Below are positions 1-8,737 of a stretch of 64,000 nucleotides of DNA, piece after piece. The notes under the pieces are model-generated. The model worked only from the letters and a program-made list of their open reading frames with translations, made no database searches and was not told the DNA's origin. Location: NCBI GenBank assembly GCA_963783095.1, contig CAWAMR010000001.1, positions 186,001 to 250,000 of the forward strand. The letters are read 5' to 3'. The position numbers and the translations under genes are program-made. The first letter of the stretch is position 1. The number at the start of each line of letters is the position of its first letter. The stretch comes from CAWAMR01 sp963783095. Lineage in GTDB: Bacteria; Planctomycetota; Planctomycetia; Gemmatales; Gemmataceae.

Positions 1-1475
1 CAATTATCGGGACGCCGGCATACATGTCGCCCGAGCAGGCTTGCGGCGAAAAAGTCAATGCGCGAAGCGATTTGTTTAGCCTCGGTTGCGTGCTGTATCG
101 TCTCTGCACAGGCCAAAGTGCCTTCCAGGGTAAGAACATGATGGCCATTCTTAAGGCCATCAGCGAGAAAGTGCCGACACCTGTTTACAAACTTAATCCG
201 GAAGTTCCCACCGCACTGGAAAATCTGATTCACCGGCTCCTCGCCAAAGACCCGGCCAAGCGTTTTCAAACCGCCAAGGAAGTCGTCGCCGCATTGCGCG
301 AGATTGAACTGGGATCTGCGAGTGACACGCGCCGATTCCCGTGGATCGTGTCGAGCTCGGCAGCGATCGTCGGTGTGGTGCTGTTGGTGCTGTTGGTGCT
401 CCCACGCAATAAGAGTACCCTACCGATCCAGACGGACGATCCTAATGCCGAGGGAAAGGCGAACCGGCGATTGGAAAAAGTTCAATTGGACAAGTCGAAG
501 GATACTCCTGTCCTGACAACTGAAGCCGACCGATTCGCAGCAGAGTGGGTGCTGTCCATCGGGGGGACGGTTTCCATCAGAGGAAAAGGCGACATTAAGA
601 CGTCCGCTGACCTGCCTCGATCGACTGTTCGGTTAACCGGTGTCTTACTGAACGACAACAAGCAAGTGAGCGACGCGGGACTGGTCCACGTCAAGGATTG
701 CAAGAACCTGACGGCCTTCGATCTGGGCGGCACATTAGTTAGTGATACAGGACTGGCCCACTTCAAGTACTGTAAGAACCTGACGAGCTTCAACCTGGGC
801 GGCACGCTTGTGAGCGACAAGGGACTAGTCCACTTCAAGGATTGCAAGAACCTGACGGCCTTCGACCTGGCCTTCACTCAGGTAGGCGATGCGGGCCTAC
901 TCCATTTGAAGGACTGTAAAAGCCTGACGAGCTTTGGCCTCGGTTTCACTCAAGTGACCGATTTCGGCCTCAGCTATTTCAGGGATTGTAACCTGACGGG
1001 CCTTGCCCTGGGAGGCACGCGGGTGACCGACGAGGGACTGGCCCTGTTCAAGGACCGAAAACACCTGGTGCATCTCGACCTCCAAGACACGAAGGTGAGC
1101 GACGCGGGGCTTGCCAATTTCAAGGAGTCCAAGAATCTGACATACCTGGATCTGAAACAGGCAGGACGCGTGAGCGACATCGGCCTTGCCAACTTCAAGG
1201 GCTGCAAGAACCTGACAAATCTCCAGTTGGGCGACACATTAGTGAGCGACATGGGACTGGAGTGTTTCAAGGACTGCAAGAATTTGACTGTCCTCAACCT
1301 GTGGGGAACGAGAGTGAGTGACGCGGGCTTGGCACTCTTGAAGGAATGCAAGAGCTTAAGGAAACTCCACGTCCAAAAAACCCACGTCACCGAAGCCGGG
1401 ATCGCCGAACTCAAGAAAGCTTTGCCACAATGCAAAATTGAATGGAACGGTGGTGTGATCGACGCAACGCCGTAA
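1..1475 (+). CDS. Receptor-like Ser/Thr protein kinase with leucine-rich repeats (5' end outside window)
   Basis: The frame is open from base 3, where it reads IIGTPAYMSPEQ, the end of the activation segment of a Hanks-type kinase, so the N-lobe and catalytic loop lie before the window. The rest of the C-lobe (FSLGCVLYRL, then the conserved Arg of AKDPAKRF) ends near base 300. A hydrophobic stretch at about bases 340-405 is a single membrane span. From about base 600 onward there are roughly ten repeats of about 24 residues with the core VSDxGL...KNLT...L, most carrying a Cys-Lys pair, as in cysteine-containing LRRs. Family knowledge: such kinases phosphorylate Ser/Thr in response to a sensed ligand. 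Inference: a cytoplasmic kinase with an exported LRR sensor. The substrate is unknown. Confidence 0.9.
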   Translation, partial: IIGTPAYMSPEQACGEKVNARSDLFSLGCVLYRLCTGQSAFQGKNMMAILKAISEKVPTPVYKLNPEVPTALENLIHRLLAKDPAKRFQTAKEVVAALREIELGSASDTRRFPWIVSSSAAIVGVVLLVLLVLPRNKSTLPIQTDDPNAEGKANRRLEKVQLDKSKDTPVLTTEADRFAAEWVLSIGGTVSIRGKGDIKTSADLPRSTVRLTGVLLNDNKQVSDAGLVHVKDCKNLTAFDLGGTLVSDTGLAHFKYCKNLTSFNLGGTLVSDKGLVHFKDCKNLTAFDLAFTQVGDAGLLHLKDCKSLTSFGLGFTQVTDFGLSYFRDCNLTGLALGGTRVTDEGLALFKDRKHLVHLDLQDTKVSDAGLANFKESKNLTYLDLKQAGRVSDIGLANFKGCKNLTNLQLGDTLVSDMGLECFKDCKNLTVLNLWGTRVSDAGLALLKECKSLRKLHVQKTHVTEAGIAELKKALPQCKIEWNGGVIDATP

Positions 1476-1520
1476 CGATGCGGTCCAACCAAGCGGCTTG
1501 GGGACTGAACAGCAATTTGC

Positions 1521-1560
1521 CCTAACTCCTAACTCCTTACTCCCAACTCCTCACTCTCCC
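1521..1560. repeat. Short pyrimidine-rich 7-mer tandem tract
   Basis: The gap after the kinase gene holds about five imperfect copies of a CTAACTC/CCAACTC heptamer on the + strand. It resembles one arm of the tandem-armed hairpins found elsewhere in the window, but no complementary arm is seen nearby. A similar lone tract (CCAACTC units) lies at about 54253-54278. Confidence 0.5.
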
Positions 1561-1622
1561 TTGCATTTCTTGCCCTCACAATCGATAATCTCATTACACC
1601 CCTTCGCGGTCGTCTGCATAGG

Positions 1623-2639
1623 ATGCAACGCATGCGTCATTTCATTTGCATTGTAACGCTTTTGCTGCTCGCTGCTCCTGAGGCATCAGCGCAGTTCTTG
1701 CTGCCACCGCCGGGCATCGGCATGATGAACCGGGGCGGCATCGGTTTCGGTTATCACAATCGGCGATTCGCCATCGGCGGCGGGCTAGGCTACACCTCGG
1801 TTTTCAACTACGGCGGATTTCCTTTCGGCGGCTATTACGGATATTCCATGATCTCGCCCATCCTTCCTCCCCCTATTATTGTTGTCCCTCCGCCGATCAT
1901 TGTCCTGCCGCCGCCGGTTGTGGTGGCCGGGCCCCAGCTATTTGTCGATCCCGCGCCGCCGCTGATCGATCCGAAGCGATTCATCGTGATCAGTCCCAAT
2001 CAACCCGCAAAACCGAACCTCGCCCCTCCCCGGCTCCAACCGCCGCAAAAAAACGCGGCGGTTCGAGTGCCGGCACCCAAACTTCCGGTCATGGTCGACC
2101 GGCCCGGCAAACCCGCCAAACCCATCGATCTCGGCGTCAAGCCGAAGGAGTTGCCGCTGGCAACTGCTCCGGAAGCAAACCCGCGCACCGAAGCAGATCG
2201 ACAGATCGAACTTGGAAAGGCAGCGTTTGCACTCGGGGCACTGGGTCGGGCAATGGAACGATTCAAGCAAGCGGTCACTGTCGCCCCGGCGGAGCCGACC
2301 GCTTATTTCCTTCTGGCCCAGGCTCAATTTGCGCTCGGCAAATATCCCGATGCAGTCAGCACCATCGAAGCAGGATTGAAGATCCGACCCGATTGGCCCC
2401 AAACGCGATTTCGTTCCAGGGAGGTTTATGGCGCAAATGCCGCGCTATTCGACGATCATCTTCGACAACTCCGAATGGCTCTCGAAACCGCTCCAGACGA
2501 TCCGCGATTACTGTTTATGCTGGGGGTAGAGTTGTGGTTCGATGGCAAGCGCGATGAAGCGACACGATTTTTGAAGAAGGCAGCAAGACGGATGATCAAT
2601 ACGGGAGCCGTTGAGCGGTTTATTGAACTGAATAGTTAG
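1623..2639 (+). CDS. Secreted TPR-repeat protein with Gly- and Pro-rich N-terminal half
   Basis: The first 24 residues form a signal peptide ending in ASAQ. A second ATG nine bases downstream (MRHF) is an equally possible start. Residues about 25-75 are Gly/Tyr-rich, and 78-180 are Pro-rich with runs of PPPIIVVPPP, a low-complexity linker. From about residue 195 there are two to three tetratricopeptide repeats (ALGRAMERFKQAVTVAPAEP and the following helix pair ending in PDWPQ), plus a further helical pair near the end. Family knowledge: TPRs scaffold protein-protein contacts. Planctomycetes often carry such exported TPR proteins with glycine-rich heads. The gene stands alone, between the kinase and an intergenic hairpin that starts right at its stop codon. 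No enzymatic motif is visible. Confidence 0.75.
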   Translation: MQRMRHFICIVTLLLLAAPEASAQFLLPPPGIGMMNRGGIGFGYHNRRFAIGGGLGYTSVFNYGGFPFGGYYGYSMISPILPPPIIVVPPPIIVLPPPVVVAGPQLFVDPAPPLIDPKRFIVISPNQPAKPNLAPPRLQPPQKNAAVRVPAPKLPVMVDRPGKPAKPIDLGVKPKELPLATAPEANPRTEADRQIELGKAAFALGALGRAMERFKQAVTVAPAEPTAYFLLAQAQFALGKYPDAVSTIEAGLKIRPDWPQTRFRSREVYGANAALFDDHLRQLRMALETAPDDPRLLFMLGVELWFDGKRDEATRFLKKAARRMINTGAVERFIELNS

Positions 2640-2753
2640 TTCCAAGTTCCAAGTTCCAAGTTCCAAGTTAAATGCCATCGATGAAAGGGACCGAATAGGC
2701 TTAAGCAGCTGATGGGTTTTCAACTTGGAACTTGGAACCTGGAACTTGGAACT
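2638..2753. repeat. Intergenic hairpin, TTCCAAG tandem-arm family (copy 1)
   Basis: The left arm (2638-2669) is four and a half TTCCAAG heptamers. The right arm (2722-2753) is the reverse complement with one mismatch, giving a 32-bp stem and a 52-base loop. The loop begins AAATGCCAT and ends GGGTTTTC; the copy near 30 kb shows related edges (AAAGGCCAT and GGGTTTTC). It lies between the stop of the TPR gene and the ABC-F start, on the same strand. Confidence 0.9.
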
Positions 2754-2767
2754 GATGTGGGGAAGAA

Positions 2768-4687
2768 ATGCTGCTGATGAGCTGTAGCGGTTTAGCGCGG
2801 GGCTTCGATCGCGGCCCGCTGTTTGATAACCTCAGTTTTGAGCTGTTTCACGGCGAACGAGTCGGTTTGGTTGGTCCCAATGGTGCCGGCAAAACCACGC
2901 TGATGCGAATCCTCGCAGGACAAGATACATCCGATACCGGCGATGTCCGCTTTCATGCCGGGGCCAAGGCGCTTCTCCTCGAACAACATGCCGAGTTTTC
3001 CAACGGTCGAACGCTCTTTGAAGAAGCCCGCTCCGCATTTGCCGAACTTCTCAAGGCCAACGACGAGATGATCGCGGTCGCCGAGAAAATGGCGCGCGCG
3101 ACCGATGAGGCGGAACAAAAAACTCTTTCCGCACGTTACGATCGTCTCCACGAATTGCTCCGCAACAACGATGCCTACACACTCGACCACAAGGTCGAGC
3201 AGGTTCTGGGCGGCTTAGGGTTTCGAGAGGCCGATTATGACCGGGATTTGAACACCTTCAGCGGCGGGCAACAGCGCCGGGTATTGCTCGCCAAGCTACT
3301 GCTCACTTCGCCCGACATCATGTTGCTCGATGAGCCAAGCAACCACCTCGATATCGAAGCGACGCGCTGGCTGGAAAATTATCTGGCGCAGCAGCCTCAA
3401 GCGATGATCATTGTCAGTCACGATCGCTATTTTCTGAACAAGGTGACGACGAAAATCTTTGAATTGCACGCTCGCAAAATCACATCGTATCCCGGTAATT
3501 TCCAGCAATATGTTCGCTTGCGCGAGGAGCGCTTCGAGCACCAGTTGCGCGAATACGAAGCGCAAAAAGAATACATCGAAAAGCAGGAAGAATATATCCG
3601 TCGGGTTCACTACGGCCAGCTTGCCAAGCAGGCGCAATCCCGGCAAAAGGCCATCGACAAGATCGAAAGGCTCGAACCTCCCACCAGGGTTGAATCCCCG
3701 CGCATGCACTTCGGGCAAGTGGTTCGCTCCGGAGATGTGGTATTGCAGGTCGAGGATCTCGGTAAAGCTTATGACGACAAGGTGCTGTTCAAAAACCTGA
3801 ACTTCAGCTTGCCGCGTGGCAAACGAATGGGGATGATGGGAGCGAATGGCAGCGGGAAGACGACGCTTTTGCGCATTCTTCTGGGCGATGAGGAGCCGAG
3901 CGAAGGGACCGTCAAGCGCGGCCATTTGGTCGAGTTCGGCTATCTCGACCAGCATTTGAAGATGCTGCCCGAAGATAAGTCGATCATCCAGGCGGTCTGG
4001 CCCGAACCCGATCCCGACCTCAACGAACAAAAGATGCGCGATCTGCTGGCGCGGTTCGGTCTGTCCGGCCCCATCATCGATCAACCCGTCAGCGAATGCA
4101 GCGGCGGCGAACGGAGCCGGGCTGCATTGGCCAGACTTGTTGTGCAAGGTGCCAACGTGCTGGTGCTGGACGAGCCAACCAATCATCTGGACATCTGGGC
4201 TTGTGATGCACTCGAAGAAGCCCTCAAAGAATTTGAGGGCACAACGATCGTGGTGAGTCACGATCGTTATTTCCTGAATCGTGTCGTCGATCTTTTGATC
4301 GTGATCGAGGTCGGCCGAATCGAAGTGGTGTACGGCAATTACGACACCTACGAATTGCTGCGATCCGCCAGGGAAGCCGCCCTGCGGGAATCGACCAAAA
4401 AAGCTGTGAACCCGCAGGTAAATGAATCGCGACCATCTGCCGTTAGCGCTCCAACCGGCAAGCAGCCGAAGCGCAAGCGGCGCTTCCCTTATCGAAAGAT
4501 TGCGGATTTGGAGAAAGAGATCGCTTCGTGCGAAACGCGGGTCGCGGAATTAGAAGCATCCTTGGCCTCGCCGGATGTCTATCGAGATGCTAATCTATTA
4601 AGAGAAACGATGAACGCCTTCGAGGATGAGAAGGTGAAACTCCAATCGCTCTATGAGCATTGGGAAGAAGCGGTCGAATTGAATTGA
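2768..4687 (+). CDS. ABC-F family ATPase (Uup-like), ribosome-associated
   Basis: The protein has two ABC nucleotide-binding domains and no membrane segment. Domain 1 has Walker A GPNGAGKT (36-43), signature FSGGQ (164-168) and Walker B IMLLDEP (184-190). Domain 2 has Walker A GANGSGKT (358-365), signature CSGGE and Walker B VLVLDEP followed by TNHLD. A charged helical arm (about 245-305) links them, which is the P-site-tRNA-interaction linker position of ABC-F proteins. A Lys/Arg-rich stretch and a coiled coil (DLEKEIASCETRVAELE) at the C-terminus match the Uup-type tail. Length (639) is normal. Family knowledge: ABC-F ATPases act on ribosomes to relieve stalled or misplaced tRNA. GGGGAAGAA just upstream supports this start; an in-frame ATG three codons later is the alternative. 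Confidence 0.93.
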   Translation: MLLMSCSGLARGFDRGPLFDNLSFELFHGERVGLVGPNGAGKTTLMRILAGQDTSDTGDVRFHAGAKALLLEQHAEFSNGRTLFEEARSAFAELLKANDEMIAVAEKMARATDEAEQKTLSARYDRLHELLRNNDAYTLDHKVEQVLGGLGFREADYDRDLNTFSGGQQRRVLLAKLLLTSPDIMLLDEPSNHLDIEATRWLENYLAQQPQAMIIVSHDRYFLNKVTTKIFELHARKITSYPGNFQQYVRLREERFEHQLREYEAQKEYIEKQEEYIRRVHYGQLAKQAQSRQKAIDKIERLEPPTRVESPRMHFGQVVRSGDVVLQVEDLGKAYDDKVLFKNLNFSLPRGKRMGMMGANGSGKTTLLRILLGDEEPSEGTVKRGHLVEFGYLDQHLKMLPEDKSIIQAVWPEPDPDLNEQKMRDLLARFGLSGPIIDQPVSECSGGERSRAALARLVVQGANVLVLDEPTNHLDIWACDALEEALKEFEGTTIVVSHDRYFLNRVVDLLIVIEVGRIEVVYGNYDTYELLRSAREAALRESTKKAVNPQVNESRPSAVSAPTGKQPKRKRRFPYRKIADLEKEIASCETRVAELEASLASPDVYRDANLLRETMNAFEDEKVKLQSLYEHWEEAVELN

Positions 4688-4693
4688 TGTCCC

Positions 4694-4805
4694 ACAGTGT
4701 TCAGTTTACAGTGTTCAGTTTTCAGTTAAAGACATCGAGTGATCGGATGACATCAGCGCCTTGATGGTATTAACTGAAAACTGAACACTGTAAACTGAAC
4801 ACTGT
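4694..4805. repeat. Perfect 36-bp inverted repeat, TTCAGTT-type arms
   Basis: The left arm 4694-4729 and right arm 4770-4805 are exact reverse complements over 36 bases, with a 40-base loop. The arms are built from variants of a GTTCAGT/TTTCAGT heptamer. The architecture is the same as in the TTCCAAG hairpin but the sequence is unrelated. It lies between the ABC-F gene and the next gene on the same strand, and ends 24 bases before the next start codon, just ahead of its ribosome binding site. Confidence 0.92.
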
Positions 4806-4829
4806 CGTTATCGTCAAGGAGGACGAACC

Positions 4830-5786
4830 ATGAATGCATTTCCTGCGGAAACTCTACCACGTACCTATCCCCATCTCGGCATTGTCCCTCTCGATTCTAC
4901 TTCGCCATTGCCGGACGTCGGCTACTCGACCCATGAACAGTTACGGCCCCTGGCTGAAGCGCTGGCGGGAGCGGTTCGCTTTCGGAATGCCTGCCGTCAG
5001 CTGCAAGAAAAGGCAAGCCGGCGCGATCCGCAGTCGGGAGTTCCCGAGTTGTTTTCCTTCGACAAAAGTTGGCAGACTCGTCTGGATGCGTTTCGCGCCA
5101 AGCCTCGTTCCTATCTGAGCAGTCATGGCCTGACCGCCAGGAGCCAATCGCCGCGCGATGCCCAGGCCTGGGAGAGTATCGACTCGCTCATCGACGAGGC
5201 GACGCCGATGTTGCTCGGCTCGGTCGAAGCCCGTCGAGTCGCGCGCGTTCTGCACGGCCTAACGAAATCCGCAGCGGCGCTGGCGACGGACCACGAAGGA
5301 GCGAGCCAGCTCAACAAACTGCTGAACGTGGCCGACGATCTGGCTTTCACGGTTCGACATCCCGCCACTGGACGAGAGTGGAGGGTCTTTGCTTCGGGAA
5401 TCGAGAACAACTATCAATTGCAGGTATTGCTGGTCGATGCGCTGAAGCACGATTTTGGCTCTCCGCGTTTCGATCCGCGTGTGGTGGCGGCCTATCGCGG
5501 CCTGCCGATCACCGATGAATTGCTGACGGCCACAGCGCGATTCGGGATGTACTCCATCGGGGCCTTGCGAGCCGATGGGACGCTGCCCCGTGGATTGGCA
5601 GGAAGCGATCACTGGATCTGGGGCGAATGCTCACCGCGAACGATTCCGGTCCACAAGGGCGAACGGTTTATCTACTTGGGCGAGCCGCCGTATTCGATGG
5701 AATGGGATGTGGAACGACAGTTTCCGACGATGCGCAGTGAAGTGGAGGTAGTGGAAGAAGAAGTCAGGATGCCGTTGGCGGCTTGA
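4830..5786 (+). CDS. Hypothetical protein, conserved-looking, no recognised domain
   Basis: The start is set by AAGGAGG seven bases upstream of the ATG. The 318-residue product is soluble, mostly helical in its first 190 residues (many Arg/Ala-rich helices), and has a Trp/Gly/Pro-rich C-terminal third (DHWIWGECSPR, GERFIYLGEPPYSMEW) that looks like a folded beta region. It has no signal peptide, membrane segment, metal motif or nucleotide-binding loop that I recognise. Base composition and codon use resemble the ABC-F neighbour. It stands as a single gene after a long hairpin, and nothing in the context indicates a function. That it is a real gene rests on its length, ribosome binding site and position. 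Confidence 0.7.
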   Translation: MNAFPAETLPRTYPHLGIVPLDSTSPLPDVGYSTHEQLRPLAEALAGAVRFRNACRQLQEKASRRDPQSGVPELFSFDKSWQTRLDAFRAKPRSYLSSHGLTARSQSPRDAQAWESIDSLIDEATPMLLGSVEARRVARVLHGLTKSAAALATDHEGASQLNKLLNVADDLAFTVRHPATGREWRVFASGIENNYQLQVLLVDALKHDFGSPRFDPRVVAAYRGLPITDELLTATARFGMYSIGALRADGTLPRGLAGSDHWIWGECSPRTIPVHKGERFIYLGEPPYSMEWDVERQFPTMRSEVEVVEEEVRMPLAA

Positions 5787-6243
5787 TTTTGCCTGAGTTG
5801 ATAACCCTTGCATCCCGGCGTCATGACCGGGATGTGGATGTTTTGAGTTTAACGCAATCGGCCCGAAACTGTGGAATGCTTCCTGTCTTTTCTGGATCCC
5901 GTCCGTCGAGCGAATACAAGGTCGTCGCATCGGGTGAATCGAGATCGTCAAAAAACTTCCGCTGTCCGTGGACTCGTGCTGCAACTGGTCAGGAGTGAAA
6001 AGAAGAAGGTTCGCATTTTGTCCCAACCAACCGCGTGATGATGAGAATTCAACATGCAATTCTCCTAAAACGGCGAACTCACTTCTAGTCTAGTAAAATG
6101 AACCATTGCGAATCATTCCGGACTTCTGGGTGGGTTAGAATTTATGGTTCCTTTTTGCGAATGCGAATCTGTTGTTCCGTCTTTACCCATCGCGTTACAT
6201 TGGTTACGATCCTACTGTCATTTCTCTGCCGCATTCAAAGGTC
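5787..6243. other. Gene-free stretch at the left edge of the decayed island
   Basis: About 460 bases in which I find no convincing coding region, hairpin family or RNA gene. Short open frames exist on both strands but lack ribosome binding sites and recognisable sequence. It probably marks the boundary between the housekeeping block on the left and the eroded cluster on the right. Confidence 0.6.
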
Positions 6244-6354
6244 TCAGAGCCGACCGCGTTTTACCATCGATTGAAGCGCTGGGAAGATCTTCTTGTAAGC
6301 CAAGGTGCCTGTGGCACCAAAGAAGACCGGGGCATCAGAAGTTGTTGGGTTCAT
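6244..6354 (-). pseudogene. zwf: 5' fragment of glucose-6-phosphate dehydrogenase
   Basis: Thirty-six codons from an ATG at 6352-6354, preceded by a good AAGGAG. The product begins MNPTTSDAPVFFGATGTLAY and ends MVKRGRL, then stop. This is the N-terminal Rossmann start of Zwf, with GATGTLAYKK in the place of the GASGDLAKRK/GATGDLAYKK NADP-binding loop (Asp replaced by Thr). A full enzyme has about 450-510 residues, so over 90% is missing; sequence past 6247 does not continue the homology in any frame I read. The initiation region is intact while the body is deleted, which indicates a deletion breakpoint and not point decay. Neighbouring gnd and transaldolase belong to the same oxidative pentose-phosphate pathway. 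Confidence 0.8.
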
Positions 6355-6666
6355 GGATAGATTCTCCTTGCATGGTACTTGCCGGCACCTTTCTCTACGC
6401 AGCCGGCGAATTGGAATCGCATATTGACGGCCCTTCCGCTGTGGAATCACCCGCAACGCGACCTTCCCACCCCGTTCAATGCCGTCTGCCCGCCGGGTGC
6501 ACACAAAATTCCGTAAAGCGATGAGTGAGCAATATTTCTTAAGAACCGTCTCCTGGATGATGTTGCGCGGCGGCGTGCCGAAACGGGGTCGTGCGGTGGT
6601 TGCGGCCGTTGCCCCGCGTATAATTGCATGCAGGACTACAAATCATCACCGCGTTGAGGATAGCGC
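6355..6666. other. Divergent intergenic region between the zwf fragment and the reductase pseudogene
   Basis: About 310 bases without a recognisable gene. The only features I can support are the ribosome binding site of the zwf fragment near 6369 on the - strand and the region upstream of the + strand pseudogene starting at 6667. No clear promoter or operator was found by eye. Confidence 0.5.
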
Positions 6667-8316
6667 ATGGCTCCGATCGAAGAAGTCGCGTTTCCCCGGC
6701 TCACCAGCGGCGAACTCGCGCTCGTCAAGCCCTTGGCCACGGCTTGCGACTACGCGGATGGCTGAAACCATTTTTCGGGCGGGCCAAGCGGATATCGATT
6801 TGTACATTGTCGAATCCGGTCAGATCGAGATTCGCAATCCGACAGACGGCGACCGCCTGATCGTCACTCACGGGCCGGGCCAGTTTTCCGGTGACATCGA
6901 CCTACTGACGGGCCGTCCGGTGATTGTGACTGCCGTCGCGCAGGGCGCAACACGTCTCTGGCAAGTTCCGAGCAGCCACCTCAGGGCGCTGCTGAATCGC
7001 GTGCCGAGTCTTGGTGAGAAGCTGATCGCCGCATTCACTCGTCGCCGCGAGATGCTGTCGCAATTGGGCACGCTTGGGCTGCGCGTTGTCGGTCCAGGAC
7101 GCTGCCGCGACACAAACACGGTCCGCGAGTTTCTTTACAAGAACTTTGTCCCATTTACGTGGTTCGACACGGAAACGGACGCGGGCCAGCGCGTTCTCAC
7201 GGCCCTGGGCTCACCGCGAAAGACGCCGGTGATTGAATGCGGCAACGGACGAATTCTCGTGAATCCCTCCTTGCAGGAGCTGGCCAACGAGGCCGGCATC
7301 TGGAAGACATTGCCCATCGCAGGAGGTCGATTTCGCGATTGTCGGGGCCGGGCCGGCGGGCATTGCCGCGGCCGTGTATGCCTCGTCCGAAGGCCTTTCC
7401 ACTTTGATGCTCGACAAGCTGGGACCTGGCGGGCAGGCCGGCGGTTCATCGCGCATCGAGAATTTCATCGGTTTTCCGGCTGGACTGAGCGGCGCGGACC
7501 TGGCGATGCGCGGTGTTTTGCAAATGCTCAAGTTCGGCGCCCGGATGGTCGCCCCGGTCGCGGTCCAAAAACTGACGCCCGCGCGAGTCCGTCGACGAAT
7601 TGCACAGTGCTGCAACTGGATTGCGGCGCGGAGATTCGCTGCCGGGTGCTGCTGCTCGCCTTGGGCGTTCGTTGGCGACGGCTGGAGGCAGCCGGGGCGG
7701 ACCGCTTTGCGGGCGCCGGCATCTATTATGCCTGCACGACGGTTGAAGCCGACCTTTACGACGGCGCCGATGTCGCCGTTGTCGGCGGCGGCAACTCGGC
7801 TGGACAGGCCGTCATGTTTCTGGCCGAGTGCTGCCCGTCGCGCCAAGTGCATCTGCTGATCCGTCGCACGCTGGGTCCCGGCATGTCGGAATACTCTGTC
7901 CGCAGCGCATCCGGGCAACCGCCAACGTGGTTGTCCATGAACAGACCGAGATCGAAGCGATTCATGGGAATCGTCACATGGAAGCGATTACCCTGAGGAA
8001 TAACGCCACGAAAGCGGAACAGCGGGTGCCCTGTTCGGCCGTGTTCGTATTCATCGGCGCCGAGCCGGCGGCGGAGTGGCTGCCGGCGGAGATTGCTCGC
8101 GACGCCAACGGTTATCTGTTGACCGGCACCGACGTCGTTCGTTCCGGATTATGGCCCCGCGGCGATCGCGACCCTTGCCCGCTGGAGACAACCGTGCCGG
8201 GCATACTGGCCGCCGGAGATATCCGCTCGGGGTCAACCAAACGCGTGGGCTTCGCGGTCGGCGACGGCTCGTTGGCGGTGACTTGCGTCCATCGACTGCT
8301 GTCGATCAGTCGCTGA
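6667..8316 (+). pseudogene. Cyclic-nucleotide-binding domain fused to thioredoxin-reductase-like flavoprotein, four frameshifts
   Basis: Reading across frames gives one protein of about 550 residues. It starts at ATG 6667 (MAPIEEVAFPRL), continues as a Crp/Fnr-type cNMP-binding fold (VESGQIEI, then GPGQFSGDIDLLTGRP), a glutaredoxin-like segment (REFLYKNFVPFTWFD), then a TrxR-like flavoprotein with FAD loop GAGPAGIAAAVYA, NADPH loop VGGGNSAGQA and C-terminal FAD motif VPGILAAGDIRSG. Frame changes occur near 6757, 7320, 7590 and 7900, so no single frame covers it. The usual redox CxxC is not visible (YYACTTVEA stands at that place). Family knowledge: these fusions are FAD/NADPH oxidoreductases of unknown substrate. 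Inference: recently inactivated, since each segment is still well conserved. Assembly indels are the alternative. Confidence 0.8.
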
Positions 8317-8499
8317 ATTGTTTGGAGTGTTTAATGGCAGCAATTCCGACGGCAATAACTGGCTCGCTTCCAGATGGCCGAGTGCAGCGGTAGCCGGGAT
8401 AGTGTCGGAGCCGAGGGATCGACTGATGCAGCCGAACCCTCAAGGAGTAGTGCATCTTCATTGACGACTTGTTCCATTCCAGGAAGCACACCGTCCGTT

Positions 8500-8703
8500 C
8501 CCGAGACGTCAATGGGCACGTAACCGGCCGGCTCGCGCAACCGGTCGAGGAGGCGACGGGTCTTGAGGCTGCTGCCACTACCATACTCGATGAGCAGGCA
8601 GCGCGGCCCCAGCAGTCCGGCCGTCTCCGCCGCATGCCGCTCAATGATACCATGCTCGGTGCGAGTTGGGTAATACTCTTCCAGTTCCGTGACGCCCTCG
8701 GGC
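8500..8703 (-). pseudogene. egtD: Fragment of histidine-specific methyltransferase (EgtD family)
   Basis: On the - strand the frame reads ELEEYYPTRTEHGIIERHAA, then GPRCLLIEYGSGSSLKTRRLLD and GYVPIDVSG. These are the conserved start of the SAM-dependent L-histidine N-alpha-methyltransferase (DUF2260) fold, including the EYGSGSS glycine motif that binds SAM. About 65 of roughly 320 residues remain. Homology stops near 8500 and upstream of 8703, with no start codon of its own. It sits between the reductase pseudogene and cydB. EgtD makes hercynine in ergothioneine biosynthesis; this remnant cannot be active. Confidence 0.7.
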
Positions 8704-8737
8704 CCTCGGGGAGGTAGAGCCGGAAGCAGATTTGCCG

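Noticed and set aside
3296..4261. A 321-codon open frame on the - strand
   Set aside because: It is antisense to the second half of the ABC-F gene and has no protein-like features.
5631..6059. A 142-codon - strand frame
   Set aside because: It overlaps the end of the 4830-5786 gene and shows no ribosome site or conserved pattern.
6144..6524. A 126-codon + strand frame at the island's left end
   Set aside because: It is antisense to the zwf fragment, which has a correct start and ribosome site. The + product is Cys/Pro/Ser-rich without homology.
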